From positions 372,162,343 to 372,226,342 of the forward strand of contig NC_077229.1 of the NCBI RefSeq assembly GCF_027887165.1: a stretch of 64,000 bases of DNA. Direction: 5' to 3'. The notes beneath the pieces were generated by a model. It was not told the DNA's origin and made no database searches. It saw only the letters and a list, made by a program, of their open reading frames with translations. A program made the position numbers and the translations under genes. Shown in pieces: positions 47,647 to 61,042 of the stretch. Positions within the stretch are counted from its first letter, which is position 1, and every line of letters begins with the position of its first letter. This DNA is from Monodelphis domestica (lineage: Eukaryota > Chordata > Mammalia > Didelphimorphia > Didelphidae).

Positions 47647-48435
47647 ATCCCCCCTTTTATTAGGAAAAAATGCAACTTGCATTTTTCAGTGATAGTTACC
47701 TTAACAATCCTGTCATCTATCTATCTTAACTTTGTTCTATTATAAATATACCCTTACCCTCCCCAAAACAACAAAATCCTAACTCAACTTAGCTATTCTA
47801 TCTATCTAAATGCTAAGCTAAGAGTAGGACAGGAAAATGGTTTAGGGAAGGGATTTACAGGACAAAAAATTTTTTTATATCATAACAAATTAAATAACAA
47901 TTGTCAAATCAATGCAATAATTTCAGTAACATTCAAAACATGCTATTATCTTATGTTCTACTGTCTATATAATCACTAAGAAAATTTCCTATCACTTACA
48001 AATGCTAACCAACAATCATAATGAAATCTAACTTCTATACTTCAGAACTACTATGTCTCTAGTTTCTTATGCCTTAAACAAATACACTAGGCTATCACTA
48101 ATGTTAGTAGTTAGAATATTAATGACTTACTTTAATAAAGTTAGCATGTTAGATATTAGTACTTACATGTGTACATAATATCTATACAATTTTACATATG
48201 TACATCCTTGTGGATTTCTTCATGCCTCTTCCACATAGATTCCAAGTTGACTGTAGCAATCTTGAGTACCCTTTTGTCTAAGAAGTATCTCCTATTGTAT
48301 CGTTGTATTATATACATATCTATTGAAGCTTCTCAGAGATCAAGCCCAATGGCTTGACTGAGCCTCCCATCAACTCCTCCTAGATAATTGGTCCCAAACT
48401 ACTCCCTTCTTTGTCTTTAAAATATTGATTGGCTT
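47647..48435 (-). mobile_element. Probable ERV interior remnant, A/T-rich
   Basis: It lies upstream of the purine tract in the viral sense. It is AT-rich and no viral protein motif was recognised. A 19-bp copy of the LTR start occurs again at 48,217-48,235. Confidence 0.4.
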
Positions 48436-48439
48436 GAAT

Positions 48440-48763
48440 GTGTCCCATCTGAAGCTATTCTCCAATTTCATGAAGATGTTAATTTGCTTGAATGTATCTA
48501 TTGTAAAGCCATTCAACATTCTGTCTCCAACCATTATAAAAATGATATAATCCCTTCTGGGAAGCTTGATTGCATTAAGATTCTCCTATAAGTAAGGGAT
48601 TTTCCTGTGAATTTTTGAGCATTTGTCTTAGGTCAATGACTTGAGGCAGTGTCCCACATTTTCTCTGTAAACCCTTGGTGAGGTGGGCATCTGTCCCAGG
48701 TCAATGACTTGAGACAGTGCCCCTCCTCTCCCCTCTTCCATTTCTCTCTCTCTCTCTCTCTCT

Positions 48764-48861
<98 letters not shown>

Positions 48862-48960
48862 CATTATATTTAAGTGATGGATTTCCCTAGTCATATTATT
48901 TTAGTGGCAAAGAGGGTGAATTTTGAAATTTCCCAGGTCCCCTTGATTTCTACTCCAAAT
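48440..48960. repeat. Interspersed repeat, copy 2 of 2
   Basis: It aligns with 44,020-44,480 in the same orientation, including the doubled 65-bp unit. The short TCTTTCTCTC stretch of copy 1 is replaced by the (TC)n run. Confidence 0.75.
48742..48858. repeat. (TC)n microsatellite
   Basis: About 117 bp with two or three TTTC interruptions. Confidence 0.95.
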
Positions 48961-49027
48961 ACCTTGGAATGTCACAGGCCTCACTTTTCCCTCCTATAAA
49001 ATGAGTTGTACTAGATAACCTCTAAAC

Positions 49028-49791
<764 letters not shown>

Positions 49792-50584
49792 GAAATCACT
49801 TCTGATTTTAAATTGATAAGCTTATGATCTTCTGATTTTGGATGTACCATTCTGGAGGCTTTTCTGAACAGCAGAATATTCTCCAGGTGTCATTTAAAAT
49901 GTCTTGTTTCCAAAGTGGTAAACTTTAATTGATGGTTCTAATTACTCTATTGCAGATTAATTGGAGAATCATAGTACTCAAAAGTTCAGAATATGAGAGG
50001 ACAGGTGGTCCTGGGAGTCAACAGGCGCATAGGAAGTTGATAACAAAAAAAGAAGAAAACAAAGACAGAGGTTTGAAGAATCAGTATCCCCTCATCAAGT
50101 CAATCAAAACAGGAGGCAAGGGAGTTAGGTTGCCAAGAAGAGGACAATACAATTCTTGCAATAATTCAGAATTCTAGACAATAAACTAGGTTTCTCTGGC
50201 ATGTGTACTTTGGTAGGGAAGTTCTGATTTTGACTATAAGTTTGGAATCACCTAGTCCCTTTGAGGATCTTCTCCAGTCAGAAAGTTAATTAGGGCATTC
50301 TTCCCAGTCATTGACAAGAACAAACCTCTGTCATGTACATTTTAGACACCTTTATGGCTATATGACCAAATCATTTTAGGGTTTGCCTATTTTTCTTCTC
50401 AGTTGAAAAATCCATAGATGACTTCAATTATCATTCTTTTTCATTTTCAGCAATTAGTTTCTATCATGCAATAGGATTGTTTGCAGTAATGATTGCCTGG
50501 AGATCTTGTTAGTGCCATCAGCCTCTTGCTAGCTTTTCTGCAACAGATGGAGAGGCATAATCAAAATCTTAAGCTAATAATATT
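49792..50584. other. Intergenic DNA, no gene seen
   Basis: An open stretch at 49,929-50,177 has no recognisable family. Confidence 0.4.
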
Positions 50585-50795
50585 TCACATTTGTATAGTA
50601 TTTTCCAAAGTATTTAATCACAACAACCTTGTAATATAGACAGCAACAATATTATTTTCTACATTTTAGTAATGAAGAAACTGAGGTTTAATGAGGTTAA
50701 ATGACTTCTTTAATTAAGTAACCTTATACAAGCAATATTGATCAAAGGTGAAACTCTCATTTCCAAATCCAATTTTTCCTTTTTTCATCATACTC
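50585..50795 (-). repeat. MIR-like SINE
   Basis: 'aatgaagaaactgaggttta' and 'atgaggttaaatgacttctt' are the antisense MIR core. Confidence 0.7.
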
Positions 50796-51239
50796 TGCTG
50801 ACTCTTCAGTTGCAAAGTTGCAGAATGACCAGGAACCTCATAGCCCATCTAGTTCACTCCACATGTGAGTAAGAAGCCCCTGTCTAGTATACTTGACAAG
50901 TAGATAAGATTTTGCTCAAAAACTTCTAGTAAAAAGGAATCTGTTTCTGGAATGTTTGCAGCTCTGAAAACATTCATCCCCCCCCCCCCCCCACCGTTTC
51001 CCCCCCTTCTAAGGTTAACTGTACAAAATTCAACAAGTAACAAATCTCTATTATCTCATATCATAAAAAGAGCTAGATATTCCATTTCATCCCGGAGAAC
51101 AGGACTCAGAATAATACTGACAGATCTGGGAGATGTTAGAGGATGAGAGATCGCTTGTTAAAGATGTTGAAATAGGAATGCTTGATTTTCTCAAGAAGAT
51201 CTGACCATATCCCACACGAACTCAGATGTGAGTATGCGT
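50796..51239. other. Intergenic DNA, no gene seen
   Basis: A C-run lies at about 50,979-50,992. Confidence 0.4.

Positions 51240-51278
<39 letters not shown>
51240..51278. repeat. (CA)n microsatellite
   Basis: About 38 bp of pure CA. Confidence 0.95.
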
Positions 51279-51279
<1 letters not shown>

Positions 51280-52310
51280 AATAAACTCCAGTTCCTCCCT
51301 ATAAACTACACATTCAAATACACAATCCTCTCTTTGACATTCAAAAACTATTACTCCCTCCACCACCTTTCCTTTCTTCTTATATTTACTCCCTTCTTAT
51401 GAAAACTTTGACATTTGTTCTCAAATCTCAGGAACGTGTACAAATGGTCCTATTTTTTCCCTTTCTTTAGCATGAAATCTGAGATGGAATGGTCATTTAC
51501 CCCATTTTGCTATTGTCATTTATACTCTAGCAGTTGTTCTGTTTTTGAGTTAAAAATCAGGTTCAAAATAGAATTTCCCCTTTATTGATTACTAAACTTA
51601 TTGAGGGATGAAATCAAGGCAAGTCAAAAGCATTCATTTCTCTACCTTTGACACTAAGGGAACCCCAACAGAACTTTATATAGTGTAAATCTTCTCTGTA
51701 TAATAATATGCCTCTGTGATACTATCTGTATCATGCTCCAGAAATCTCTTTATAATAGAAACTCATTATAGCCTTGGAATTCACACATGATAAGTACCAT
51801 ACCTGAACCCCCAGCAGCCTCTCACTCTGATTAGCTGGCTCTTCTGAGAGCCTACCTTTAAGGAGGGTGCTCAACACAGTCATGTCTACTCTCCAGGGTG
51901 TTCTCCATATTCTAACTACTCTTGCCTTACCTTTCCCCTGCACACATACCCCTTTTCAGCTTCTTTTTATATATTATCTTCCTCCATCAGAGTACAGCCT
52001 TTTGACAGTAGAGACAGCCTTACTGCTTTGTATTCATGTTCTAAGTACCCAGAAGAGTTCCTGGAACAATGCTTGTTGACTTACTGATGGAGCACCTCAT
52101 TTATTTCAGGTATTTTGAAATACAGAGAGATAATGACATCACTTCTATTTTTGCCTGCATTGTTCTTCACCCAAGTACTCCCCTTCCATGCTTTGCCATC
52201 TTGATTCCTGAATTTCTAATAATGGCTATACTATCTTAATTGTGTGAGAAGACTAGCAGCTCTGGTATGAGAGCTTGCCAAGTCCTTTACAGGAATGTTC
52301 ATGACATGTA
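51279..52310. other. Intergenic DNA, no gene seen
   Basis: No repeat or coding match recognised, apart from an L2-like tail near 51,960-52,080. Confidence 0.4.
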
Positions 52311-52314
52311 CCTG

Positions 52315-52560
52315 TCACCCAATTCTCACCTGTGAAGAAGGAAATGGCAAACCACTCAAATATCTTTGCCAAGAAAATCCCAAATGGGATCACGAAGACT
52401 CAGACATGACCAAACAACACTCTTCTCATTTTACTGATGAGGAAACCTACTGAGACCCAGAAAGCGAGACTGACTAATTCAAGGTCACACATATAGTGCA
52501 TAGTAGGTCTAAGAACCCAAATTTTCTGTCATTCAGGCATTCGATCACAACTATTAAGTG
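52315..52560 (-). repeat. SINE pieces (MAR-type front part, then MIR core)
   Basis: 52,315-52,425 is the reverse complement of the SINE front part at 56,280 ('ggaaatggcaaaccactcaa'). 52,430-52,540 is an antisense MIR core ('tttactgatgaggaaac'). Confidence 0.65.
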
Positions 52561-52705
52561 CTTACTATGAGGCAGACACTTTGCTATGTCCTAGGAATAC
52601 AAAGAAAGGCAAAAAAAAAACAACAAATCCTTCCCTCAAGGAGTTTACAGTCTAATGAAGGAAAAGGAGATTATAAAAATAATTCAGTAAATATAAGAAA
52701 TATGT
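52555..52705 (+). repeat. Old repeat, related to 54,625-54,750
   Basis: 'attaagtgcttactatgagg', 'cactttgctatgtcctagga', 'caaggagtttacagtctaat' matches the second copy nearly in order. This is a common ancient mammalian repeat end (L3/MIR-like). Confidence 0.65.
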
Positions 52706-53203
52706 AGAGTAAATTAGTGGTAATCTCAAGGGGAAAGACACTAGTAGTCGAGGGGAATGGATTAAAGAGAAAGGCTTCTAATAGAAGGTAGGATTTGAGT
52801 TCAGTCTTAAAGAAAACCAGAAAAGCAATGTGATGGGAGTAAGGAAGGAGAGAATTCCAAATATGGAGAAAAGCAAATGCAAAGACATGGCCTTGAGGAA
52901 ATGGTATGTCATGTTTGGGTAATTACATCAGGCCAAAGTAGCTAATATTTTATTTCTCTCCAAAGTTCACAAAATGTGAGGAGAAATAATATGTAAGAAT
53001 TTTAAGAGTCAGGTAATGGATAGTTTTAAAATACCAAACAGAATACTTTGTATTTAATTCTGAAGATCGTAGGTAGCACTATAGTATTTTTGAGTGGGAT
53101 AGAGCAGATAATGTGATGATATTTTAGAAAATTAGGATGCTTTAGAAACTTAGATTTCTGCTTTTAAAAAAATCATATTGACAACTGATTTTGATATGGG
53201 CAT
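52706..53203. other. Intergenic DNA, no gene seen
   Basis: The part 52,780-53,080 resembles the continuation of the preceding old repeat. No coding signal. Confidence 0.35.
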
Positions 53204-54580
53204 TGTAGCCCCAGAAACTCAGGCAAACTATTATCAGGGAAATTCCTTTGCTCCCTTACATCCTCGTGACTCTTAGCATAAAACATCCAATGACTCCTAC
53301 AAGACCCTGAGATGATTGTCCTCCTTTGATCCTCCTTTAGATTTAAGATGGACAGAGATGCACCTCCAGGCTACACCTCGATCCTATCAGGCTCCATCTC
53401 AGACATCTGTCTGTTCCCTAAAACTAAGGAATCTTTATGAGGGTCATTCCCTATGCCTCCAGGCAGACCCCACCCCACCCCCACCGAATGCCTGAGTGGC
53501 TACCACTCTAGAGTCACCACCACACCATGACACAGCATCTATTGTAAGAGTATAAAATCCCCTGCTGGGAGCAGCCTTACATCTTGCTGTTCCACCTGTA
53601 CTATCCTTCTGGCCTTCTCAACATTACTTTCTTTTTTTTTTTGTTTTTGTTTCTTTTTTTATAGTATTTTATTTGATCATTTCCATGCATTTTTCATTAA
53701 AGACAAAGATCATTTTCTTTTCCTCCCTCCCACCCCCTGTGGCCGACGTGTGATTCCACTGGTATCATATGTGTTCTTGACTTGAACCCATTGCCATGTT
53801 GTTAGTATTTGCATCAGAGTGTTCGCTCCGAGTCTTTCCTCTGTCATGTCCCCTCAGCCATTGTAGTCAGGCAGTTGCTTTTCCTTGGTGTTTCTATTCC
53901 CTCAGTTTGTCCTCTGCTTTTGGATAGTGTTTTTTTCTCCTTGATCCCTGCAGATTGTGCAGGGACATTACACCACCACTAATGGAGAAGTCCATTACGT
54001 TCGATGATACCACAGTGTGTTTGTCTCTGTGTACAATGTTCTCCTGGTTCTGCTCCTCTCGCTCTGCATCACTTCCTGGAGGTTGTTCCAGTCTCCATGG
54101 AACTCCTCCACTTTATTATTCCTTTTAGCACAATAGTATTCCATCACCAACATATACCACAATTTGTTCAGCCATTCCCCAATTGATGGGCATCCCCTCG
54201 TTTTCCAGTTTTGGGCCACCACAAAGAGCGCAGCTATGAATATTTTTGTACAAGTCTTTTTGTCCATTATCTCTTTGGGGTACAGGCCCAGCAGTGCTAT
54301 GGCTGGATCAAAGGGTAGACATTCTTTTATCGCCCTTTGTGCATAGTTCCAAATTGCCCTCCAGAATGGCTGGATCAGTTCACAACTCCACCAGCAATGA
54401 ATTAATGTCCCTACTTTGCTACATCCCCTCCAGCATTCATTACTTTCCATAACTGTCATGTTAGCCAATCTGCTAGGTGTGAGGTGATACCTCAGACTCA
54501 ACATTACTTTCTAAGTTGATAAATTTCTCTTTAATTTTAAGCTAAGTTTTGGCCCCTCTTCACCCTCACAAAAATTTCAC
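53204..54580 (+). mobile_element. Probable LTR split by a young L1
   Basis: Before the L1 (53,204-53,616) there is a TGTAGCCCC start and a GTATAAAATCC box at about 53,550. After the L1 (54,513-54,580) there is a short AT-rich end. The outer target copies were not found, so the borders are tentative. Confidence 0.5.
53632..54496 (-). mobile_element. Young 5'-truncated L1 with 15-16 bp target duplication
   Basis: A perfect CTCAACATTACTTTCT flanks it (53,617-53,632 and 54,497-54,512), with the T-run (poly(A) on the minus strand) at the left end. The ORF2 C-terminus is open over 160 codons to its natural stop at 53,995, without a frameshift; it carries L-L-G-L-Y-P-K-E-I-M and a W-N-N-L-Q-E-V-M segment. 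The 3' UTR follows. It is the best-preserved L1 in the window. Confidence 0.95.
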
Positions 54581-54624
54581 CTGAGATCCTAGGATAATAC
54601 TGGTTGAATTCATAATCAATAATA

Positions 54625-54750
54625 AATAAACATTTATTAAGTGCCTACTATGTTCCAGGAACTGTCTTAAGCATAGAGTATACAAAAAGAGGTAAAAATC
54701 AGAACCTATCCTCAAGGACCTTATACTCCAATGAATTTAAGAGAAGTCTT
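54625..54750 (+). repeat. Old repeat, related to 52,555-52,705
   Basis: 'aataaacatttattaagtgc', 'ctactatgttccaggaactg', 'aaggaccttatactccaatg' follow the same order as the first copy. Confidence 0.65.
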
Positions 54751-55029
54751 CCCTAAGTACTTAAATCTTAGGGTACTACTAGTACCCTCATATAAGTTAT
54801 GGAATAAGGTAGTTTTATCTTTTTTCTTACATTGCAGACAGACAAATTGCCTCAAAATGAGTCTCCTTATGGTAAGGAGCTAAGAAGACATGACTAGTCC
54901 ATATTAGGAAATTTGTTTGATTTTTTTTAAAAAATAGACCTGAATTTCTTACACTAGATATCATTTACAATGGGAGTTTATGTTGGAGAATATATACTTG
55001 TTTCTGATTATTCCAAGAGAATGTAAACT

Positions 55030-55135
55030 TCCAAAAGAATACAAGTCCTCTCAGAGCAGGAACAATTTCATTTTTTTGTGTTTGTGTCCTCAGGCAAAGT
55101 ACCTGACCTGAATAAATGTATATTGGATTTCTTAG
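55030..55135 (+). repeat. L2 3' end
   Basis: 'agagcaggaacaatttcatt', 'gcaaagtacctgacctgaat', then AAATGTATATTGGATT. Confidence 0.55.
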
Positions 55136-56274
55136 TAGTACTGCCTAGGAAAATGTTTTTTATTCATACTTCTATTATTATTAACAAATTTAATAATAAT
55201 AGCCAGTATATATTTGAGACTTTAAGACTTACAAATAGGTTAGCCACAACTTCCTTTGCATACAACTCATCTAGAGTTATCATTCTGCCCTTGAAAGACT
55301 GTTATTTCTCTTCTATTACAGTTCTCTTCCCTGCTGTAGATATACCATCTTGACATTTTTAACAAAAGAGGAATATCCAATCTTATTTTTACCCTGAAGG
55401 GAACATAACATAGAAGTCTATGTGTATATTTAAATTTTGGATCCTTGTCTTAAATCACACAAATAGAAAAGACTGACTTTGGATAATATGGCTGTCATTC
55501 TATGACAAAGACCACCTTACTTGCAGGTTTTCTCAGGGGCCAGAGGGACAGATTTTATTTGGCTATTTATTCCTCATATATATCATTGAATTATTATACT
55601 GCATTTATTTATATTCTTGTAACAAATGCCTTACACTACTGTCACTGTCAATGAAAGTTTATTTGTTTGTTTTTTTTTTCCTACAAAAGTTATTATTTTA
55701 TTTTGTGGACTTTCTTGACACATAGCAGCCAACCAAAAGCAGAGTTGTTCAATTTCAAGAATAATTCTGATCAAAGTGAATATTTTGGTAAGAATGAGCT
55801 GGAAATTTGTGCAATTCTCCATTTGTTTTCATTACACAGATCTGGTCATATTATAGTACTATATTTATGGTTCCTGGCAGGAGTGGAATAGATGGTTTCT
55901 AAGGTCTCTTCCAGCTTTCTTAACCTAAACCAATGCACTTCTATTTATTTAATGTTTCTTAAATGCATATAATAATGTTCAAGGGTATATTTTATATCCT
56001 CAATTATGTAACTATAAGATATTAATATAGTTATAATACAGTTCTTCCAATAATATGTTAGCCTGGACACTGAATAAGGAAGACTTATATGTAGAGAACT
56101 AATAGCTAAATAAAACTTTATAAACTGTCTACAAATTATATGATTCTTAGAAAGCTCTAGCTACTTTTCTACCACCACCAATATCAGGAGAAAGAGGGTA
56201 TATAGGATGGAGGGCCTTTTTTCTTAGTTTCATGAATTGCCAGGTACAAATAATTCATTTACTCAGCCTATTGG
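55136..56274. other. AT-rich intergenic DNA, no gene seen
   Basis: No feature supported. Confidence 0.45.
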
Positions 56275-56515
56275 TATCTATTTGTTGTTGTTCAGTTGTT
56301 TCTGACTCTTCATGATCCCACTTGGAATTTTCTTAGTAAAGATGCTGGAATGGTTTCCTATTTCCTTCGCTAGCTCACTTTATAATCGAGCAAATTGAGG
56401 TCAACAGGATTAAGTGACTTGGACAGACAGCTAGTAAGTGTCTGAAGACAATTGAACTCAGGTATTCCTGACTCCTGGCCCTGTGCTTTATCCACAGTGC
56501 CACCTCACTGCTCTT
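56275..56515 (+). repeat. Marsupial MAR-type SINE, near full length
   Basis: The order 'tgactcttcatgatcccact', 'gatgctggaatggtttccta', 'attaagtgacttggacagac', 'agctagtaagtgtctgaag', 'ctttatccacagtgccacct' matches the marsupial SINE in this orientation. Confidence 0.75.
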
Positions 56516-57374
56516 CTATTACTAACTTGGCTAGTCTTCAGGAAGAAAACACAATGTCTCCAAAACTATGCTCAATGCTTTTCCAGCATGATAAACCATC
56601 TAACTGCATATCATAGTCTGGGCAGTAGGTTTTCTTCATCCACTCAATAGTATCACATGGCAGCCCACAATTCTTGAACTAAATTGTTAGAAAAAGTATT
56701 TCCAGAATTTGAGTATTTCTTTTCTAAAGTAGTAAGACTGTATATGGAGTCTTGCTCTTAACTCTATATGATATGTCACATTTAGGAACAATGTTGACAT
56801 ACTAAAGCATTCCCATAGAACAATAGCAAGGATTGTGAAGGATAACTAGGCTGTAAGAGCAGGGGTCAACAAATATGAGTCCATGAGCTCTGCTGTTTGT
56901 TTTTAGTGTCCTCAACCTAAGAATGGTTTTTACATTAGCTCATAAACCATAAAAAATGGAAGGTAGACCATATGGCCCATAGGCCATTGTTTGATGACCC
57001 CTACATTAGAGGATTGGTTGTTAATGTTTATTTAGCTTGGAGAAGGGAAGACTTGGGGAAGAGCAGGGATACTTGATAATGCTTTCACATATAGAAAGAA
57101 CCCTCAAATGAAAGAGGAATTAGGTTTGTTTTTCTTGGACCTATAGGATAATTTAGAAAGAGGGCTGGATGTTAGAAAGGCAAGTGTCAGCTCCATATAA
57201 AAGCTTTTCAGAAATGAAACCATGTCATGTACTGAGCTTTCTCCACCAGAAATCATTGAGCTGATATTCAATAACCTCTCTTCTGAAATCCTGTATAAGG
57301 GATTTCTCTTTTCAGATGGAGATTGGGTGAGATGACCTGAAAACTTCCTTCCACCTCAAAGATCCTATAATAAT
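56516..57374. other. Intergenic DNA, no gene seen
   Basis: No feature supported. Confidence 0.45.
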
Positions 57375-57640
57375 AACAATAGTAGATAATATATATTTAG
57401 TATTTTAATGTCTGTAACATACTCTAAAAACCTCATTTCATTTTATCTTCACAACAAATATGTGTATGGTTAATGAAATTATTACCTCCATTTTACAGAT
57501 AAGCAAAGTTGGGGTCAGAGAAACTAAAAGAAATTAAAGTTGCCCAGGGTCACAACTATTCAGTGTCCGAGACTGGATTCAAACCCACATCTTTTCTGAT
57601 TTCAGTTCTAAAATTATTCACTAAGTCATGTTGATTCCAT
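57375..57640 (-). repeat. MIR-family SINE
   Basis: 'attacctccattttacagat', 'gcccagggtcacaactattc', 'agactggattcaaacccaca' are antisense MIR landmarks in order. Confidence 0.75.
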
Positions 57641-57979
57641 TTATTAGATCTATAACTTAAGTCCTTTATTCAGCCCTTAATGCCTTTCTTCTCAGTATAT
57701 TAGTGACTGAGTCAATATTTCCTACTTTAAGTTTTTACTTCCCACTTTCATTCCAGGATTCATGAGAATCTTACATTTCCTTATTTTAGGGAATCATGAA
57801 ATTATATCATTGTAATAGATGATCACTTCTTTTTAACAGAGGAAAAATCCAGAGAAACAAATAAATTTCATTTTTTTGAAAACGTATAACTGAAGCAGAC
57901 TAAACAAAGATGTCTCAGTTAAAAATCAAATGATGTTGCATTTGGCCTATTTAGGTTATGGAGACTAGCTCCTTTAACA

Positions 57980-59200
57980 TCTAAATTAAAGAGGCTTAAA
58001 AGGTCATGTACCTTTCACAAGCTACCAGTAGTGAATGAATTCTTAATTAAATCTGGAATAGAGGCAATTAAAAAAGATGGAAGATAATTTTGATTACATA
58101 AAACAAAAGCTTTTGCACACAAAAATTAATGTATCTAGCATAAGAAGGAAAAGGGTTACAGGAGAAAAAAATCTTGGCATCAAATTTCTCTGATATGGAT
58201 TTGATATCCAAGATAGTATAGACAAGCTAACATATACATAATATAAAAAACTATTTATCCCCCAATAGAAAAGTGGTCAAAGAATATGAACGATTTTTTT
58301 CTCAAAAGAATAACCAAATACTAGTGACTATATGAGAATGTGCCAATCACTAATAAAATTGCAAATCAAAACAATGCTGAGCTTTTACCTCATCCTCAGC
58401 AATTTGGCAAAGATGGGAATAGCTGATGTTGGAGAGGTTGTGGAGAGATTTTTGGGAGACAGATACATTAATGTGTTCCCAATAAATCTATGAATTATTA
58501 CTGCCATTTTGGAAATCAGCTTATAATTTTGTAAATAATAAGGTGAGTGCAATGTCCATATCCTTTAACCAAGAGAATGTATTATTAGACTTTTAAGCCA
58601 AGTATATCACTGACAAAAAGGAAAACTTCATAAATACCAAAATATCAAAATCTGCCATTTTCACAATAGAAATGAACTAGAAACAAAGTGGGATCCAATT
58701 AACTGGGAAATGGCTAAAGAAAGGATGACACATTAACTTAATTCATGTATCATAGCACATAAATATTATACTATAGGAAACAACAAGCATGATGAATGCA
58801 AGCATCATGGAAACACATGAACGGAACTAAATTGAAATAGTCAGAAAACAATATACACAATGATTACAAAAGTGTAAGTGTGAGAAAAAAAAACCCAGCA
58901 ACTACAAAACAATTAAGACTGAATGATGAAACATTATAAAGAACAAACTTGGTCTAAAAAAGAGGGAAGATACCTACTATGCAAAGGTTGGGTTCTATAG
59001 GTTGGGGGTTGTGGCTTTGTATTTGTCAGATTGTTTTGATATGTCAATCACTTTCATTTTTATTCTTCCTCTTTTTCTTTCTTTAAAAAAATCCTTTGCA
59101 ATTAGGAATGGCTTTCTTAGAGATGGTATTGGAGGACCATTGGAGGAAATCTATAGAAGAGAAAAAGAGAAGGCAGCAATAAAAAATATATTAAGAAAGA
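57980..59200 (+). mobile_element. Ancient L1 3' fragment
   Basis: It follows L1 ORF2 from 'gattacataaaacaaaagct' (about 58,092) through 'gcaaatcaaaacaatgctga' (about 58,362) to a T-rich 3' end. It is far more diverged than the other L1 copies. Confidence 0.7.
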
Positions 59201-60395
59201 TAACTTTGGTAGAACCAAGATGGTGGAGTTAACTAGAATAGGTCCATGTTACCATAGAAATCTTCTCTGACCAAGATTAAAATATCGTTACAAAATGAAT
59301 ACAGGAGTGAAAGAACCAAAAAGGAGACAGTGAAACAACTTTCAAGAAAAGAAAAATCCAAAAGGTAGGCAGAGAACATCTGAGGCACTGGGGTGAGAGG
59401 AGAGCAGAGCCAGCAAGAGGCTGTAGCAAGGAGGAAAGAGCAAGCAAAGAGCAAGCCACACACCCCCACCCTACATCTGCTGTCCCAGGTTTGAACTTAA
59501 ACTCAAGCTAACATTCATACCCTAAGATTCTGCCAGGGCAAATAATGGTCTAAGCAAACCTACATCCCCTGAAATTTCAAACCTGTGGAGAATTCTGGAT
59601 TCCCAGTTGCAGGCAATCTAGGCTGAAGTGGGCTGATCTTAGTGGGCCCAGAGAGAAACTAGAAATCCCAGTCTGGGCTTGATATGAGGACATTGTTTAC
59701 ACTTTGGGGTGAGGACACAGTCCATAGAGCCCCTCTAGCAATCTTTTTTGCCCCAAACTAAAGATGGAGCTGCAGGACAGAGAAATCAAGAGTGTACCTG
59801 ATTAGATCAAGTACCCAGTGAGACCAAAATATTAAGCCTAAGCCTGGGACTAGAATTTTATCAATGCCTGGGACTAGAATTTGATCAATCCCTGACCTGA
59901 TCAAGCTCAGAGTGAGATGAAAAGCTCATGCCCAGGCCTGAGGAATGTTTTTTAAGCTATTAGCATCTCAGGGGTCAATTGAATCAACAAGGAGAGTGGA
60001 TACTCAGAGCTCTCAGCCCACAGACCATCATATTATCCTGCAAAAACTAAAACTGATAAAAACCCAGAAAATAAGCTGAGAATAGAATAAAGGAAGGACT
60101 GAACTTTAATAGGGTAACCCAACTTGCTAGAAAACAGTCTACCTATAATTAGAGAGGGAAAATGAACAAATAATTTAAAAAGTGTCTCACTCTAAAGAGT
60201 TTTTATGGAGACAAAGAGCAGGGTGCAGATACAGAAGGGAAAAGTGAAAGCAAAGAAAGCACACCCAAAATCCAAAAGAAAAATATGAATTGGACATAAA
60301 TTCTGCAAGAGTCCAAAAAGATTTCAAAAACCAGTTAAGAGAGGCAGAGAAATGAAAGTGATACAAGGAGAAAAGAATGTGATGCAAGAAGAAAT

Positions 60396-61042
60396 GGGTC
60401 ACTTTGATCCAGGCATACCACTGCTGGGTTTACACCCCAAAGAGATAATAAGGGGAAAAAACTTGTACAACAATTTTTATACTGTCACTCTTTGTGGTAG
60501 CAAAAAATTGGAAAATGAAGGGGTGTCCTTTGATTGGGGAATGGCTCAATAAATTGTGGTATCTGATGGTCATGGAATACTATTGTGCTGAAAGGAATGA
60601 TGAACTGGAGGAATTTCACATGAACTGAAAATAACTCCAGGAATTGATGCAGAGTAAAAGAGCAGAACCAGGAAAACACTGTACACAGACTGATACATTA
60701 TGGTACAATTGAATGTAATGGACTTTTCTACTAGCAGCAATGCAAAGACCAGGACAATCCAAAGGAACTTAGGAGAAAAAACACTATACACATCCAGAGA
60801 ACCAGAAATGCATTAGAATATATGAATGATTATGTAATACAATAGGGATGTGACTAAAGTTTTGATGTTAAGGAATCACTCTATGGCAAATATGAATAGC
60901 ATGGAAATAGGCTTTGAACAATGATATATGTATAATACAGTGAAACTTCTTGTCAGATTTGGGAGGGGGTTGGAAACCATAGGGAGGGATCATGTATCAT
61001 GTAACCATGTAAAAATATTCTAATTTCTAAAAGTGGGAAAAA
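60396..61042 (+). mobile_element. 5'-truncated L1 inserted in ORF1 of the older L1
   Basis: The 10-bp copy AAGAAGAAAT flanks it (60,386-60,395 and 61,043-61,052). It holds the ORF2 C-terminal end, a 3' UTR and a short A-run. Confidence 0.9.

Noticed and set aside
48628..48894. Open frames rich in alternating R and E
   Set aside because: They are translations of the (TC)n/(GA)n microsatellite; the same holds for the frames at 49,106-49,357.
53995..54504. 169-codon minus-strand frame as a gene
   Set aside because: It is the L1 ORF2 C-terminus plus flanking target copy, not a host gene.
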